A stretch of 64,000 bases of DNA, taken from assembly GCA_025267735.1 (NCBI GenBank), contig CM046304.1, forward strand, positions 930,001 to 994,000, read 5' to 3'. The position numbers and the translations under genes are program-made. The notes beneath the pieces were generated by a model that was not told the DNA's origin, searched no databases, and saw nothing but the letters and a program-made list of their open reading frames with translations. Source of the stretch: Mactra quadrangularis (lineage: Eukaryota > Mollusca > Bivalvia > Venerida > Mactridae). Shown piece by piece: positions 11,389-23,480 of the stretch (position 1 is its first letter; each line of letters opens with the position of its first letter).

Positions 11389-14300
11389 TCATTTTCCCAT
11401 GTAACCACCTCTTCCTCTAAAACCCCCTCTTCCTCTAAAACCCCCTTTCCCTCCTCTTTGAAGGCCGCCCCTACCTTCACTTCTTTCTAGCGCTTTCTGT
11501 TCTTTCCTAGCTATTGCAGCTTTAATATCATAAGCCGTGACTGGCATACCAACGTATCCATTTACTTTATGAATACTAGCACCTTTAAAGGCTGAAATGT
11601 GTTCTTTTACAACAGGTAAAATGTCCGCTTTTTGTGACGTCACTTTGGCATCTTGTGATTGGTTTATAGTCGATACTGATTCAACTGTTTCCTTATGGGA
11701 TTCGACTTGTGATGGACACTCTACAGGAGTTTTTAAACTTGAGTCTAGTGTATTCTTTGAATCAGAATCAATGTTTGGTATATCACAGTCATTTTCTTCA
11801 ACGGATGTCTGAAAAAAATGATATAAAGAACTAAGTTACCAAATTTTGTACAATATAAAATAGGAATGAAAATTTTATCACAATCAGAACAGTTATACAT
11901 GAACATTGATGTTTTTGGCTTACACTAGCGCCAAAATTAGACCATTTAAAAATGAGAAAGATTACTAAAATTTACAAAAATGCAATGAAAATTTTACAAT
12001 CCTCATGATCTTTTTGTTGATTTTCCAATCATTGTATCTAATATGTTTTTGCAATTTGAAGGATAGAGGCTTTTTGTAAAAAAGTAATACAACAAGAAAT
12101 GAAATGTGGAAACCACATTAAAGCTGGATTTAAAAACTTTAATGCAAAAACTACAAAGCAGAATAATCCATAATAAAGGCAGGTAGAGTTGTGGTTTCTT
12201 TCTAATTCTGCTCATCACATGGTATGTAATCATTGTATGAAGTTTATAAAGATCTGACAATAAATGACAGAAATATATGGTAAAGAAAAACTTTAATGCA
12301 GTTGTTAACGACACTGGACGCCCAAGTTTGGCCGAACTATTAACCAATTTTTTCATTGAAAAATCTGGCGAAAAACTCTGATAAAAGCACTTCCTTATTT
12401 TATACATATAAGTTTTCATTTTATCAAAAGACAAAAATCAGCTAAAACCTGACAGTTACTTTCAAGACAATGACAGGTTGAAAGAAAATTAAGCTTTCAA
12501 CAAACCATAATACTACTGGCAATAAAAAATCTATATAGAGTCTTAAACATATAACTCTTTTTGGGTTGGGTTTAATGCCATAGCAAAACATTGAATAGGT
12601 CATATCAAATCAATCAGTCAATCTACTCACTATTCCTGATAAGGCTAAATCTCTGGATTTAGTACTTAACCAGTGACCGACAACTGCCCTACCCGATTCA
12701 GAATGATGGCAAGACTTGAAAAATAAATAAATTACAAAGTATCATCATCAAAAAATTTCTTAAGTTCAAATGCACACTTACAACGTTTAGATGATGACAA
12801 TCAATTCTTGTATATTTTAACTTAATTTCTTTTTATTCACCTTTTCATCCGAACAATTTTCTACAACCTTAGCATCATTATCATCAACATCATTGACGTC
12901 ATCGTCAGGGTTTCCAAGACTAAATCTAACAGTTTTCTTCTTCTTAGCGACAACCTTCACCTCATCACCACCACCATCATCATTATCATCATCAGCCTTT
13001 CGTTTTCGTTTCTTATTCTTTTTACTTTTTATCTCACATTCAGTATTATCATTCACTTCAGTAATAGTATCAACATTATCACCTTCATTCAATTCGACTT
13101 CTCTATGTTTTTTCTTTTTATTCTTCTTTTTACTAATAACTTCCACAGTCTCAGATATATCCACATTACTACCAACTGTTTCGGCTTCATTAATATCATC
13201 AGTGACTTCTTCCACTTCCTTCTTTCTTTTCTTTTTAGATTTCTTTTTTATGTCAGTATTAACTTCAATATCATCTGTTTTTATCTCTAAACCAACACTA
13301 TTTTCACATTCATCAACTTCCTTACTTCTCTTTTTCTTTTTCGACTTTTTCTTAATTTCATTTTTATCCGAGTCATTTTCACAATTTCCATCATTTTTAT
13401 TAACCACTTCACTATTGTCTGTATATTCATCAAGCTCTTTCCTTCGTTTCTTTTTCTTTGGCTTCTTTGAAATTTTATCAGAATCACAACTCTCGTCACC
13501 TTCTTTAGTTTCATCCTTAACCTTTGTCTTTATTTCAGTCATATCTACATTCTCAAAATTGGTATTAGAAACACATTTATTTTCTAATTCATCACTTTTA
13601 TTTTCATTTGTGTTAGAGTCATTTTTTTCTTTTTTAATATAATCTGGTGAAAGCAAAGATGAGCCTTTCAGCTTCGCCATTTTTTCAGCCATTTTCTTTT
13701 TAAAATATTCCTGGACACTGTCGGTGCTTGTGACCAGAGGTATACCATGGGCAGCATCAGAACTGCCACCACTTTCGTTATCAGAATTTGGCTGCAAATG
13801 AAAAGACAATAAAAGAGATTAGTTTTGGTTTTTAATTGAGAAACAATTAAAGGGACATAATTCAGTTGTTCCAACTTCATCAAATGAAAAGACAGTAGGA
13901 GAGATTAGTTTGGGTTTTTTAATTGAGAAACAATTAAAGGGACATAATTCAGTTGTACCAACGACATTTGTTAATTGACTGAGTGGTTGATCTTGTTTCA
14001 AAAAATAATAAAACCAAGGGAGAACATTCAAATGAATGACTCTCGGTTCACAGAAAAAACATAGGTGTTAACTTTTAATACTAATTGAAAAACCAATTTT
14101 TACAGCCACCATTCTCCATATTCAATAAATTATTTGTTGTTATATTATTTATTCTATTTTAGAATTAAGAAATAACTTACAGTTGTCCATATTTTGTTGT
14201 CTAATAAAATATAGGCACGAGTTGTGATGCGCGTATGATTAAATCACGAGTGCTTTAGCACGAGTGATTTAATAAGCGCATCAAACGAGTGCCTATATTT

Positions 14301-17300
14301 TATTAGACAACAAAATATAGACAACTGTAAGTTATTTCGATTCTAACATCGTAAAATACATCCGTAGAAAAGATATATTTATAGAACTATTTTTAACTGT
14401 CAGAAACGTCATGCTGTTGAAATCCACCCCAGTGCAAATGCCGAAAATAGCATTTATTTACACAATTCTCACAGATAGGTGTTTCTTATTCCGAACAAAA
14501 AATATTAAAATCTTAATTATAGAATAGAAACCAAATTGTAAAAGTCAACCCTTATAAACTCGGGCGCCATTTTTCGGCTTTGCGCATTTAACGTGGGGAG
14601 TAAAATTTCAACAGCCGTCACGAGCTATATTTTGTTGAATAATAAAGCATAGATGACGTCACATTAAATAAAGAGTGAAAACGCACGTGCCTATGTTAGA
14701 ATATACTTTTCTAAATAAACAAAATGAACTGTATATTTTAATAAATCACCAAGATTTTTTCGATCCAATAAACTTTCATTTCAGGGTTCCCACAAAGATA
14801 AGAAATCAAATGATTTGATCCAGTAAAAATTCCATTGGACCCAAAGTCCAGTCATAATATAAGTTTGTAGTGAAGACAGGGGTTAACAGTGTTCGCCTCT
14901 AAAGGCGTCCTCGGATTCCGAGGATCCCAAAAACTTGAGAGGAATCTCAATGATGCATAGCTAGGGATTCCATCTGGACCCCTTCAAATTGCCCTGTTCT
15001 GACATGAATTTAAGTTCATTTTAATTGTTTATCACAATTTGTGACTGCTAATCTGAATCAAAACTCTTTTTTATTGGAGGAATCCCAAACATTAAGTAGG
15101 AATCTGTGAATAATTGATTAGGGATTCCTTCGAGATACTAGTAAGTGTCGGAGCCTGGTTAAAGGGCAATCTCCGTGAACAGATATCCTGTAGAGCATTG
15201 TCGTACAGGATCTCTACTGTCTCCGTGGAAGGTCACGTCGAGATGAACTTTGTGTCAACCAATCAATTTTTTAAGACCAAGGTTTGCAAGCTAATTAACA
15301 GCGGTATTATTCACTGTCTGTGATTGGACGGCTCATTTGAAATTGGTTGACGTAGACGATGTAAACAAGTTACGTATTATAACAATTTCGTCATTAATAT
15401 TATGAAGAGAAAAGGTCGCCTGAATGTAATCTTCGTTTGGAAAAGGCCAGATCTAAATTTGCGAGTAGGCGAGTGGAAACATTTAGATCGGGTTTTTATC
15501 AGATTGGTTAAAGGGATGACTGTTAACAAAACATATTTACCTCTGACTGTGTCTGTGGGGTATTAGTACCTGACTGAGACTTTCTTTTACCAAATACACA
15601 ATCAAGATCTGACTCTGATTTCAGTGATAAATCTTTACCTTTAGTAAACTTCATATAACTGGAAGTAGAAAATGAATGAAAAAAACATAGTTCAGTTGAG
15701 TAAATACCATTTTATTTTCGCCGGATTGTGAAACAAGTTCTTTCTACTTACATTAATCACACTTCCTGGTTCCCAAGTACTGAGCTAGTGGATAAAATTT
15801 CTTGGTCAAGAAAACAATGGGGTAGGTTTTGGATTCTAAGACGAGTGAAACTTGGCAGAAAATTTCTATAGCATTCTAATTCTAATTATCACATATACAA
15901 TGTCTTGCTACAAAGATAAACACAACCAGAAAATATTATCTTCGTGTTATTGTTTTGTTTTGTTTTTATTGTCGTATTCAATACACATTTAGATCATATA
16001 CACGACAGCCAGCTCTTCCTACTATAGGTTTCCTGGACACTTTTCTATCACAAGTACTAACAGGAGGCAGACAACTCGTGTATAGGTTATGACCTACTGC
16101 GATTGGGCTGGAACCTACAGATCTCCGGATTCCAAGTCAGACATGCTAACCACTATGCCACGGCCAGTTCATTGTTATTGTAACTATGTGACATAGTAAT
16201 ATAGTATTCATATTAATACTTACTGTAATCTGCCTTTGGAACTTTTTGATGTCTGTTCTAAGCTTGTCACTTTGTTATCAGAGGCACCCTCTTCACCAGT
16301 GTGGTCCTTACCAAGATTTGCTAACAATGCATTAAAATCATCTTGATGGGCAATCCAATTATCAACATAGCTTTTGGAACAACCCACACCTAAAATAGAC
16401 AAGTCATCAAAATTATTTGGAGTTGTTTTTTTTTTAGGGATTATTATTCTGGAATAAAATTATTTCTATTTGTGGGGAGAATAATAATCATTCTAAGTAG
16501 CAAGCAAAGAGGTAAGATAAAATTAACAGTGTAAGTTGTAACTAATAGTCTGACCATTTGTACGCAGGATTTGACACTTACAGTATCCCTCGTTTCCAAG
16601 GATCTTAAAGTCAAAAACTTGAGATGTATACTAGTGATTCTTAGCTGGGGCTTCTATCATGATACCTGAAAATTTGCCCAAATAACAATTTGCCAAACAG
16701 TACCTCAAATTTTTGTCTTTTATTTGAAGAATCCGAATCATTAAGAAGGAATCTCAGATTACCTGATCAGAGATTTCTTTTAGGGTCCCAAGTTAATAGA
16801 AAGTATCAAATCATGACACAATCTGATTAAAACCCAATCTAAAATTTTTCACTCGCCTACTCGCTAATTTTGATCTGGCCGTTTTCAAACAAGGGTCATG
16901 TTCAGGTGACCTTTTCTCATCATTTTATTCATGACGAAATTGTTATTATTAGTAACTTGTTTACATCGTCTACGTCACGCAATTTGAAATGAGAGATCCA
17001 ATCGCAGACTGTGAATAATACTGCTGTTAAATTAGCTTGCAAACCTTGGTCTTAAAAAAGAAATTACGAAATCAAATTGTTATTAATCATGTTTCGTCTA
17101 GATGAAAGCTACACTTTGATTGGTCCACATAAAGGTCATCTAGACGTGACCCTCCATTGAGATCTTAGAAATCCTGTACGACAACGCTCTACAGGATAAT
17201 TCTTTATGGAGATTGATCATGACAGTATGTAAGTGAAACCCTATTTACCTCTGGTATCATTTTTAACATTGACTGAAACATGATCAACATTTCCATCTTC

Positions 17301-17967
17301 CTTGGCCCCAAGACCTTTACCTTGGGACCAACCCATCTTTTCCATTAATTTATGTCCAAATTTATTCTCATCTGTAAAGTATAAAAAAAAACTTTATTAT
17401 AAATGAAAAATAATTGAAATGACTAAAATTACTACATTGAACATCCAAATTCATTTACTTTCAGTCAATATTCACGTTGATCTCTGAGATACACATATCA
17501 GACTGCAAGATATTTTGTAAACATTTTACATAATATAATGTCATTATACTCATAAAATCAGACAATTACTGCTGTCATTTTAAATATGACAGTCACAGAA
17601 GTCCAATATAAATTTGACAGCAAAGGTCAACTTTGACAGGTATATGAAAATTTGTGAAGGCTTTCCCCCAAATAAAAGATTATAAAAACACAAAAGTTAA
17701 AATTTAAAAGTTTTGATTTCACAACTCCAGTTGATATCATGAATTCGCAATACAAATAATAATAAGAAAACACGTGTGAGGATCGCGAAAACTGATGACA
17801 ATAAAAATACGTTACAATGATTGATCTGACAGATCAGTAAACTACGTGCTAGGACAATAGATAAATATATTGTACGAAAATAGCTTATTCGTACCTGTAC
17901 TCCAAGCTAAATTGCGAGGGTCAGCAGAAAATTTCTGTTTTCTACGAACGTCAGCAAGCATCGCCAT
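11389..17967 (-). CDS. PINX1: PIN2/TERF1-interacting telomerase inhibitor 1 (PinX1), 6 exons, 616 aa
   Basis: Exons: 17967-17895, 17371-17249, 16389-16224, 15658-15541, 13791-12841, 11808-11389; phases fit at every junction. The N-terminus (MAMLADVRRKQKFSADPRN) matches the PinX1 start. The G-patch spans about residues 25-68 (FGHKLMEKMGWSQGKGLG). DNWIAHQDDFNALLANL, YMKFTKGKDL with DLDCVFGKR, and VQEYFKKKMA are further family blocks. PinX1 is a nucleolar protein that binds TERF1 and telomerase and acts in rRNA processing. It is longer than the human protein (328 aa). Exon 5 carries five Lys-rich/acidic repeats (about residues 268-429) and a KTVRF motif at 446-450. The last exon adds 139 residues ending in a Gly/Arg-rich GGFRGRGG tail. 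If the final intron is retained, a stop at 12817 gives a 484-aa form; the in-phase AAG|GTGAAT donor at 12841 and CAG acceptor at 11809 favour splicing. Identification is firm; the last junction is inferred. Confidence 0.93.
12093..12370 (-). mobile_element. Family A element, last PINX1 intron
   Basis: Complete from the hairpin (GTGGAAACCAC) to AAAAATCTGGCG; lies in the intron between PINX1 exons 5 and 6. Confidence 0.65.
12560..12712 (-). mobile_element. SINE S1, 3' fragment in the last PINX1 intron
   Basis: GGGTTTAATGCCATAGC and GGCTAAATCTCTGGATTTAG identify the tail and body; the head is absent. Confidence 0.65.
14161..14345. repeat. Long near-perfect hairpin in PINX1 intron 4
   Basis: Arms of about 90 nt: GAAATAACTTACAGTTGTC and TTTTGTTGTCTAATAAAATA on the left meet their complements on the right (to GACAACTGTAAGTTATTTC). 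The centre is AATCACGAGTGCTTTAGCAC. Part of a foldback element; related words recur at 14610-14700. Confidence 0.75.
14893..15150 (+). repeat. GGGATTCC repeat, PINX1 intron 4
   Basis: AGGGATTCCATCTGGA and GAGGAATCCCAAACATTAAG. Related copies lie at 16577-16795 and 28283-28400. Class unknown. Confidence 0.5.
15167..15506 (+). mobile_element. Mutator-like MITE (family B), PINX1 intron 4
   Basis: A 340-bp element from CAATCTCCGTGAACAG to TTTTATCAGATTG. GTTAAAGGG, a perfect 9-bp duplication, flanks it (15158-15166 and 15507-15515). Nine-bp duplications are usual for MULE/Mutator elements. TIRs are very short (CAATCT). It ends 26 bp from the exon 4 donor side. Family motifs include AGATATCCTGTAGAGC and AGCGGTATTATTCAC. 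Confidence 0.75.
15960..16172 (-). mobile_element. SINE family S3, PINX1 intron 3
   Basis: The complement begins CTGGCCGTGGCATAGTGGTT AGCATG, a tRNA-like A-box region, then a B-box-like GGTTCCAGCC, and a body running to TTTGAATACGAC-type sequence. One other copy lies at 42895. Confidence 0.7.
16577..16795 (+). repeat. GGGATTCC repeat, PINX1 intron 2
   Basis: Shares CAAAAACTTGAGA, ATACCTGAAAATTTGCCC and CATTAAGAAGGAATCTC with the related copies in the window. Confidence 0.5.
16820..17215 (-). mobile_element. Mutator-like MITE (family B), PINX1 intron 2
   Basis: Opposite orientation to the copy at 15167; 396 bp. ATCATGACA is duplicated exactly on both sides (16811-16819, 17216-17224), confirming the boundaries and the 9-bp duplication size. 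Confidence 0.8.
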
Positions 17968-17975
17968 TTTGTTGT

Positions 17976-17981
17976 CACGTG
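17976..17981. promoter_or_regulatory. Palindromic E-box (CACGTG) just upstream of the PINX1 ATG
   Basis: CACGTG begins 9 bp upstream of the PINX1 start codon, in TCACGTGAC context. It is the preferred site of Myc/Max and USF-class bHLH factors. Because it is so close to the ATG, the 5' UTR must be very short or the site lies within it. The match is exact; function is unproven. Confidence 0.3.
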
Positions 17982-18577
17982 CATGAAACTAACGCAAAGA
18001 TAAAAAGTAACGAAAAGATTCAAACATCAATATTCAAAGGCAAAATATATTTATTTTTGTAATTGTGCGGACTGGTATGTGAGGTACAACTTAATATATA
18101 GTAGATATTAGATTAAATAGAAACAATAAATATTTGAATTTAATTAATGTAGAATACTTAAAATTATTTGTATTAATAAAGGTTTTCAATTTTTGAATTA
18201 TAATCTCGTAGTAGTTTAGCACTAATGGATTTATGAAAATGGATACCAACTGTCTATTCAAATATCTTGATAAGTACTAAAGTAATTCACCCGAAAACTT
18301 TCACTGCTGATTTAAATACTCAATAGAGTATGTATGAACTAACAAACAATAAAGATAGATACCCATTATTATTTACTGGGATTATTGCACAAATATTGAG
18401 TATTTAAATCAACAGGGTCCAAAAGTAAGTGCCACTGATTGTTGAATACAATTTGACAATATAGCCATGTAACATAATAAAATTGTCCAGATTTGATTGG
18501 AAGTTGATACCAAATTCTGACAAAACGGCTAGGTCTGTCAAGACTGACGCATTGTTTAACATTCAGATCCATTAGGT

Positions 18578-18880
18578 TCCTTTTTTTGGTTTAACGCCGT
18601 AGCAATACATTGTATAGGTTATATCACAGTGGTTAGTCCACCTACTCACTGTTCCTGGAAGGCTAAATCTCTGGATTTAGCTGTTAACCAACTACTAGGA
18701 GCATACTTTTGTCAGTGACTGACTACTGTCCTACATGATTTAGAATCAGTGGTAGGAAGAATGGCTGTTGAAATTATTTCATGACCAAGCTCCACGAAAG
18801 TATGATTCGCCTGAGAATCAAACCTACAACCCCTCAATCAGTAGACTTCTGTGCTACCAACTGAGCTAGCCTGGCAGGCT
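18578..18880 (-). mobile_element. SINE S1, full length, upstream of PINX1
   Basis: Reads from the tail (TTTAACGCCGTAGC) to the head, where the complement shows GCCAGGCTAGCTCAGTTGG and a B-box-like segment. It is one of four copies with both head and tail (with 5079, 38706 and 53063). Confidence 0.8.
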
Positions 18881-19143
18881 CAATGCGGTTCCCTCACTGT
18901 CACAGACTGGATAGGCTTAGATCAGACTACGACAGAAGGTCCAAGCTTTTAACTTAAGCCGAGTATGCACATACATGTGTACCCTCAACCATGGACTGAC
19001 AACTGTGCTACTGAATACAGATGTTTTCAGGAGAATGTCAAAATTAATATACATGAACAAGACTAAAACTGATTGTATGAAGGACTTGCCAGAAAGTTGA
19101 CCACACAACCTCAAAATTTGCAGCAAGACATTGTCATGTTAGC

Positions 19144-19306
19144 CACCAAAACAAGGTATGAAGTTTCATAAAGATCTGACAATAAATCGCAGAAATACAT
19201 GCTTAATTCAAAACTTTAATGCAATTGTTAACGACACCGGATGCCCGCCCAACCGTTTTTCTCCTAACTATTAGCAGAATTTTTTCGTAGAAAAATCCGG
19301 CTAATT
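19144..19306 (-). mobile_element. Family A fragment, 5' half
   Basis: Begins at TATGAAGTTTCATAAAGATC and keeps the AAAAATCCGGCTAA end; the hairpin half is missing. Confidence 0.55.
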
Positions 19307-20430
19307 AACAGGTGGAAAGAGAAAAAACAAAAACTACTAAATTATATTTATCTTTTTTATTACCAGAACTTTCAAGTATTTCAAGACAGTATCACAATAC
19401 ATGAATCTATTAATGAAATGAGTTTATACGATGCAATATATTAACAAACAAAAAAACATGATGATTGAATACTATCAAATCACACTTTCATACAACATAC
19501 ACATGTATATAACCAGTTAACAACAAATCAAAATTAAATAAGAAAGTTATAAAATTGGGGGAAGATTAACTCAAGATTTTAGCACTGGGCACACAGAGAG
19601 CGTGCCTGACATTAATGGAGTATCTTTCATTCACACAGAAAAAATTGATTGCTTAGATTTTCATACCAGACAATACTCAGCACTTTACATTATGCATAGA
19701 TTTTTAAAGGCACTTATCATATAAAAGATTAACAATAACAGAACTTAAGTGCATGAAAATTCAATTTATATAAAAGTGAATAGCCAATATTAGTCGGTAC
19801 CATGGACGTAAGTTAAATATTCATGAAATCCTAATCAATTTCAGCTGTCTTCAAAGTGTCTTCATTTAGGTTTCAGAATTCCAAAAATTCAGGATCATTT
19901 CTGAAAACCTCAGCGCAAGAGATCACTGTCGAGTCAAACACTCATAAACTCCCTTTTTCAAGTGAATTCACAATGTTTTGACAAAACAATGACTATATGC
20001 TATAAATATCATTTATACAATTCTTCATGGGTACAAAACAAACATGGCAACTTTGTACATTACGTATCTTACATTCAAATAGTCTTAATATTTATACATC
20101 AGACCACATTCATTTATATATCAACAATTTTCCCATATACAAAACCATATCATACAAAAAATTCATTCCTTCAATCAATTAAAATTTATAAACACAGAAC
20201 ATTGTACAAGAAATCAGTGCACTTCAAGAGTTAATCTAAATTCAGTGAGAGGGAATAAGAGGTGAAGAAAGAGGGAAAAAAGAACAAAGAAACACAGATA
20301 TAACGAAAAATATAAGAGATTGTTAAATTTCATTAAACTGTCAGTGGCGCATACATTAACTCCGCTAATTTAAATACTCACCAACAGTTTTTTTGTATTA
20401 TCTATGTCTATTTTTGTATTAATTATCTAT

Positions 20431-20572
20431 GGGCGCATTGCCAATGCCAATCGTTATGAATCGCTTTGTACCCTGGTACCCTTAATTTGATGTCACTCAA
20501 TTATTCCTTTTGATGTAGGAAGGGAACCAGGACACAAAGCGATATGTAGCGATTTGCTTAAGCAACACACCC
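20431..20572. mobile_element. Foldback MITE, PINX1-PLK1 intergenic
   Basis: The left arm GGGCGCATTGCCAATGCCAA ... AATCGCTTTGT ... GGTACCC pairs with GGGAACC ... ACAAAGCGAT ... AAGCAACACACCC. Confidence 0.55.
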
Positions 20573-21244
20573 TACAAAAGCAGTTATCCGTACCTATGTA
20601 CTGGGATCATCAACCAAATATTGAGTATTTAAATCAGCAGGATTAAAGTATGTGTCACTGACAGTTGCATGAAGTTCAACAATACAATCATATAGATACA
20701 TATAGATACTTGAGTCTTGCAATGAAAATCAGATGATTCGTAAATTGATTTGAATTCTGTAAGAGGTACTAATTTTAAACCAGTAATATGTTTAATTTTA
20801 ATATCATCAATTAATATTTTAATAACATCATTTAATATAAGTCCTCAACAGAACATAGCATTTTATTTAAATTAAACATTTTATAAAGTTTAAAGCGATT
20901 GAAACAATAATAAATTTCTAAGTTCAAAGGGATTGAAACAATAATAAATTTCTAATAACAGACTTTTTTTTATCATATTTAAATTCACATCGTTTCAATC
21001 TTAACATTGTCACAGCATGAAACTTCTAATATCAAACAAAAATTACATTTTTTTTGTAGGCCTATTTTATCACATTTTCAAAAGAATAACAATGAAATTA
21101 AATAAAAGCAATAAATCAAAGCATGATCTTAGTTTTATAAATAATAATTATAATAACCATTCACACTGGACTCATACATATTTGTACAGTTCACAGACGA
21201 TTCATTGACTGATGTTTGTAAACATAAACATTCAAATATATATT

Positions 21245-21318
21245 GAGGGTTGCCTGCAAGACTGTAGTAACTTGTTCTTTAACACAATGCACTTACTGCA
21301 GTCTTGCTGACAACCCTC
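21245..21318. repeat. GAGGGTTGCC foldback, copy 2
   Basis: Best copy: GAGGGTTGCCTGCAAGACTG at one end and CAGTCTTGCTGACAACCCTC at the other. Confidence 0.65.
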
Positions 21319-21592
21319 GATATTTACAACAATTAAGATCCTTGTTGGCTGGAACTGGACATATTTGCACCCCTTTGTGCACTAATGTGATTTAACTTAA
21401 GCCACTTCAATATTTCATATGCAAATCCTCGCCCTTCAATGCTTGACATTAAAGTTGTCTAATCGCCACTGACGACCAATATATTTGGCGTTTGGTCAAC
21501 TTGATACAGCTAGTAAACATTTAGACCAGGCAAGTTAAATATATATTGTCCAACCAGGCAATCTACTAAATTAAAAAATAATTTCAAGCCCT

Positions 21593-21832
21593 GTGGTGCT
21601 TTTCACAAAAATTCTTACGAAAAAAATCTTCGTAAATCAGTTTCATATAATTAGCACTTCCAAGTCAGACAGATAATAAGCATAAATATGAAATATTCAA
21701 AAGGTATACACAATTCTACATAATTCTATAATATTTAGAATTGATAAGCCAAAATATTAGCGTATTATTTAGGTTTCTTGCTTTTGACTTATGAAGATTT
21801 TTTTTCATAAGAATTTTTGAGAAAAGCACCAC
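21593..21832. mobile_element. Foldback MITE with ~45-bp TIRs
   Basis: The left end GTGGTGCTTTTCACAAAAAT then TCTTACGAAAAAAATCTTCG is matched inverted by the right end through GAAAAGCACCAC. 240 bp in all. Confidence 0.7.
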
Positions 21833-22115
21833 TGGTCTGTGGCAGGACTGTAAATTTAGTTTGAAATTAAATGGATATGGTATAAAAAAAACCAGTTCCT
21901 ATTGAATACAACACCTGTCACGGTGATATCAGCCAATTCCCCATCTGTGAGAAATACAAGTACAAAAATATTTCGTTACACAGCAATGATACACGAAACA
22001 CTCAGATCATATTCCATTCAAATATTTCAATGTTAATGAGGCAATATCACATAACCACTAGATAGTAATATCACCCACGGATAAATATCGTATAGAAATT
22101 AAAACATTTCAAATA

Positions 22116-22406
22116 CAAGAAATGTAATGTGGAAACCACATTCAAGCCGGATTTTCATAAAGATCTGACCATAAATGACAGAGATATCCAACATCTTAGA
22201 AACTTTAACACAAAAATTGCAAAGGGAAATAATCCATAATAAAGACAGGTAGAGTTGTGATTACTTTCTTATTATGTTCATAACATAGTATGTTATCATT
22301 GTATGAAGTTTCATAAAGATCTGACAATAAATGGCAGAAATATATAGTAAAGAAAAAACTTAACAAAATTGTTAATGATCAAGATGTCTTGTTGAAAAAT
22401 CTGACT
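22116..22406 (-). mobile_element. Family A element, PINX1-PLK1 intergenic
   Basis: Hairpin end CAAGAAATGTAATGTGG and an extra CATAAAGATCTGACCATAAA segment seen also in the copies at 26738 and 29917, which marks a subfamily. Confidence 0.65.
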
Positions 22407-22463
22407 AATAAAATATATATGTCAAATTTAGAAACATTAAATAATTTTTCAATACATTTGTTA

Positions 22464-22885
22464 GGGCATGTTCCGCAAGGCAATCGCTAGCTAGCGCTTT
22501 TTGAAAGCGATTTATTGTAGCACAAGAGGTCTACGGAACGGTTTGCTTCAAACTAGCAAATCCAAGATGGCAACTTTCCAAAACAAAAAGTTCAGAATTG
22601 CAACAAATGAAAAATATTCAAATCAATTATCACCATGATCATTCTATTTAATTGCTTTGATGAAATATATGCATTAAATGAAATATATATCAGTATTCTT
22701 GAAAAAGAAACACATTTCTACTGGGGCAGCCATTTTGAAAAAATCAGAATCGTTCCAATGATACAGCTAGCAAGAAAAAACCTACGTTTCGCTAGCTAGC
22801 GATTCAATTTGCTTGATCGTAGCAAACCGTTTCGTAGGAAATAGCTACAAAGCGCTAGCCAACGATCGCTTTGCGCAACGTGCCC
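22464..22885. mobile_element. Foldback MITE with long TIRs
   Basis: The left arm GGGCATGTTCCGCAAGGCAA, GCTAGCGCTTT, CGGAACGGTTTGCT is answered by AGCAAACCGTTTCGTAGG, AAAGCGCTAGCC, TTTGCGCAACGTGCCC. The 422-bp element carries a GCCATTTTG word that resembles a promoter start region. Confidence 0.6.
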
Positions 22886-23480
22886 ATAGTCTATCGAATG
22901 ATAGACAATTTGGTAACAATAATCTTCATAGTATACTCATATGAACCATTATTATTAAATGAAGCTTGCTCACATTGCCCCGTGATCAAAAGTAAAATTT
23001 CAATACCTTTCTCAAGGGTGGAAAGTTAACTACATTTTATTAATCTTGAATATCAAGATTTCAGCAGCCCGAATCACAGTAAGCAAACCCGTTCGTTGGT
23101 CCCAAAAACCTTGGACTTTCAATACCAGAAGTGAAAACGTTCACCCATGCATTTGGTTACTTAAACAGTAAATTGGTCCCAAGTTATTGTGAACAAGCGT
23201 AATCATTTCTTAGACAATTTGAACCTTTATCAGGATTGGTATTTTTCAAAGATGTAAATGACAATGTAAAATAGGGACACATTATATATAGCACATATCA
23301 AAAATATCAGCCAAACATTTTGGCAAATTACCCCTACAGAAATTTTGCTAAACTAAGAACACGGTGTATGGTATTTTGATGAATTCTATTTACAATAAGC
23401 ACATTTTGGCAATGAATTAAGTAAGTACTGAATGGTGATGATATAAATGAATACAAAAATTGTACTTTAGTATAGTGCAG

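Noticed and set aside
12817..12840. Stop at 12817 as the only C-terminus of PINX1
   Set aside because: AAG|GTGAAT at 12841 and CAG at 11809 join in phase to a 139-codon open exon; the eight codons after 12841 look like intron read-through. Kept as a possible isoform.
12893..13642. A 249-codon plus-strand ORF rich in Ser and Phe
   Set aside because: It is the exact antisense of the Lys/Asp-rich PINX1 exon 5; the composition (TTT/TCT runs) is a shadow of AAA/AGA codons.
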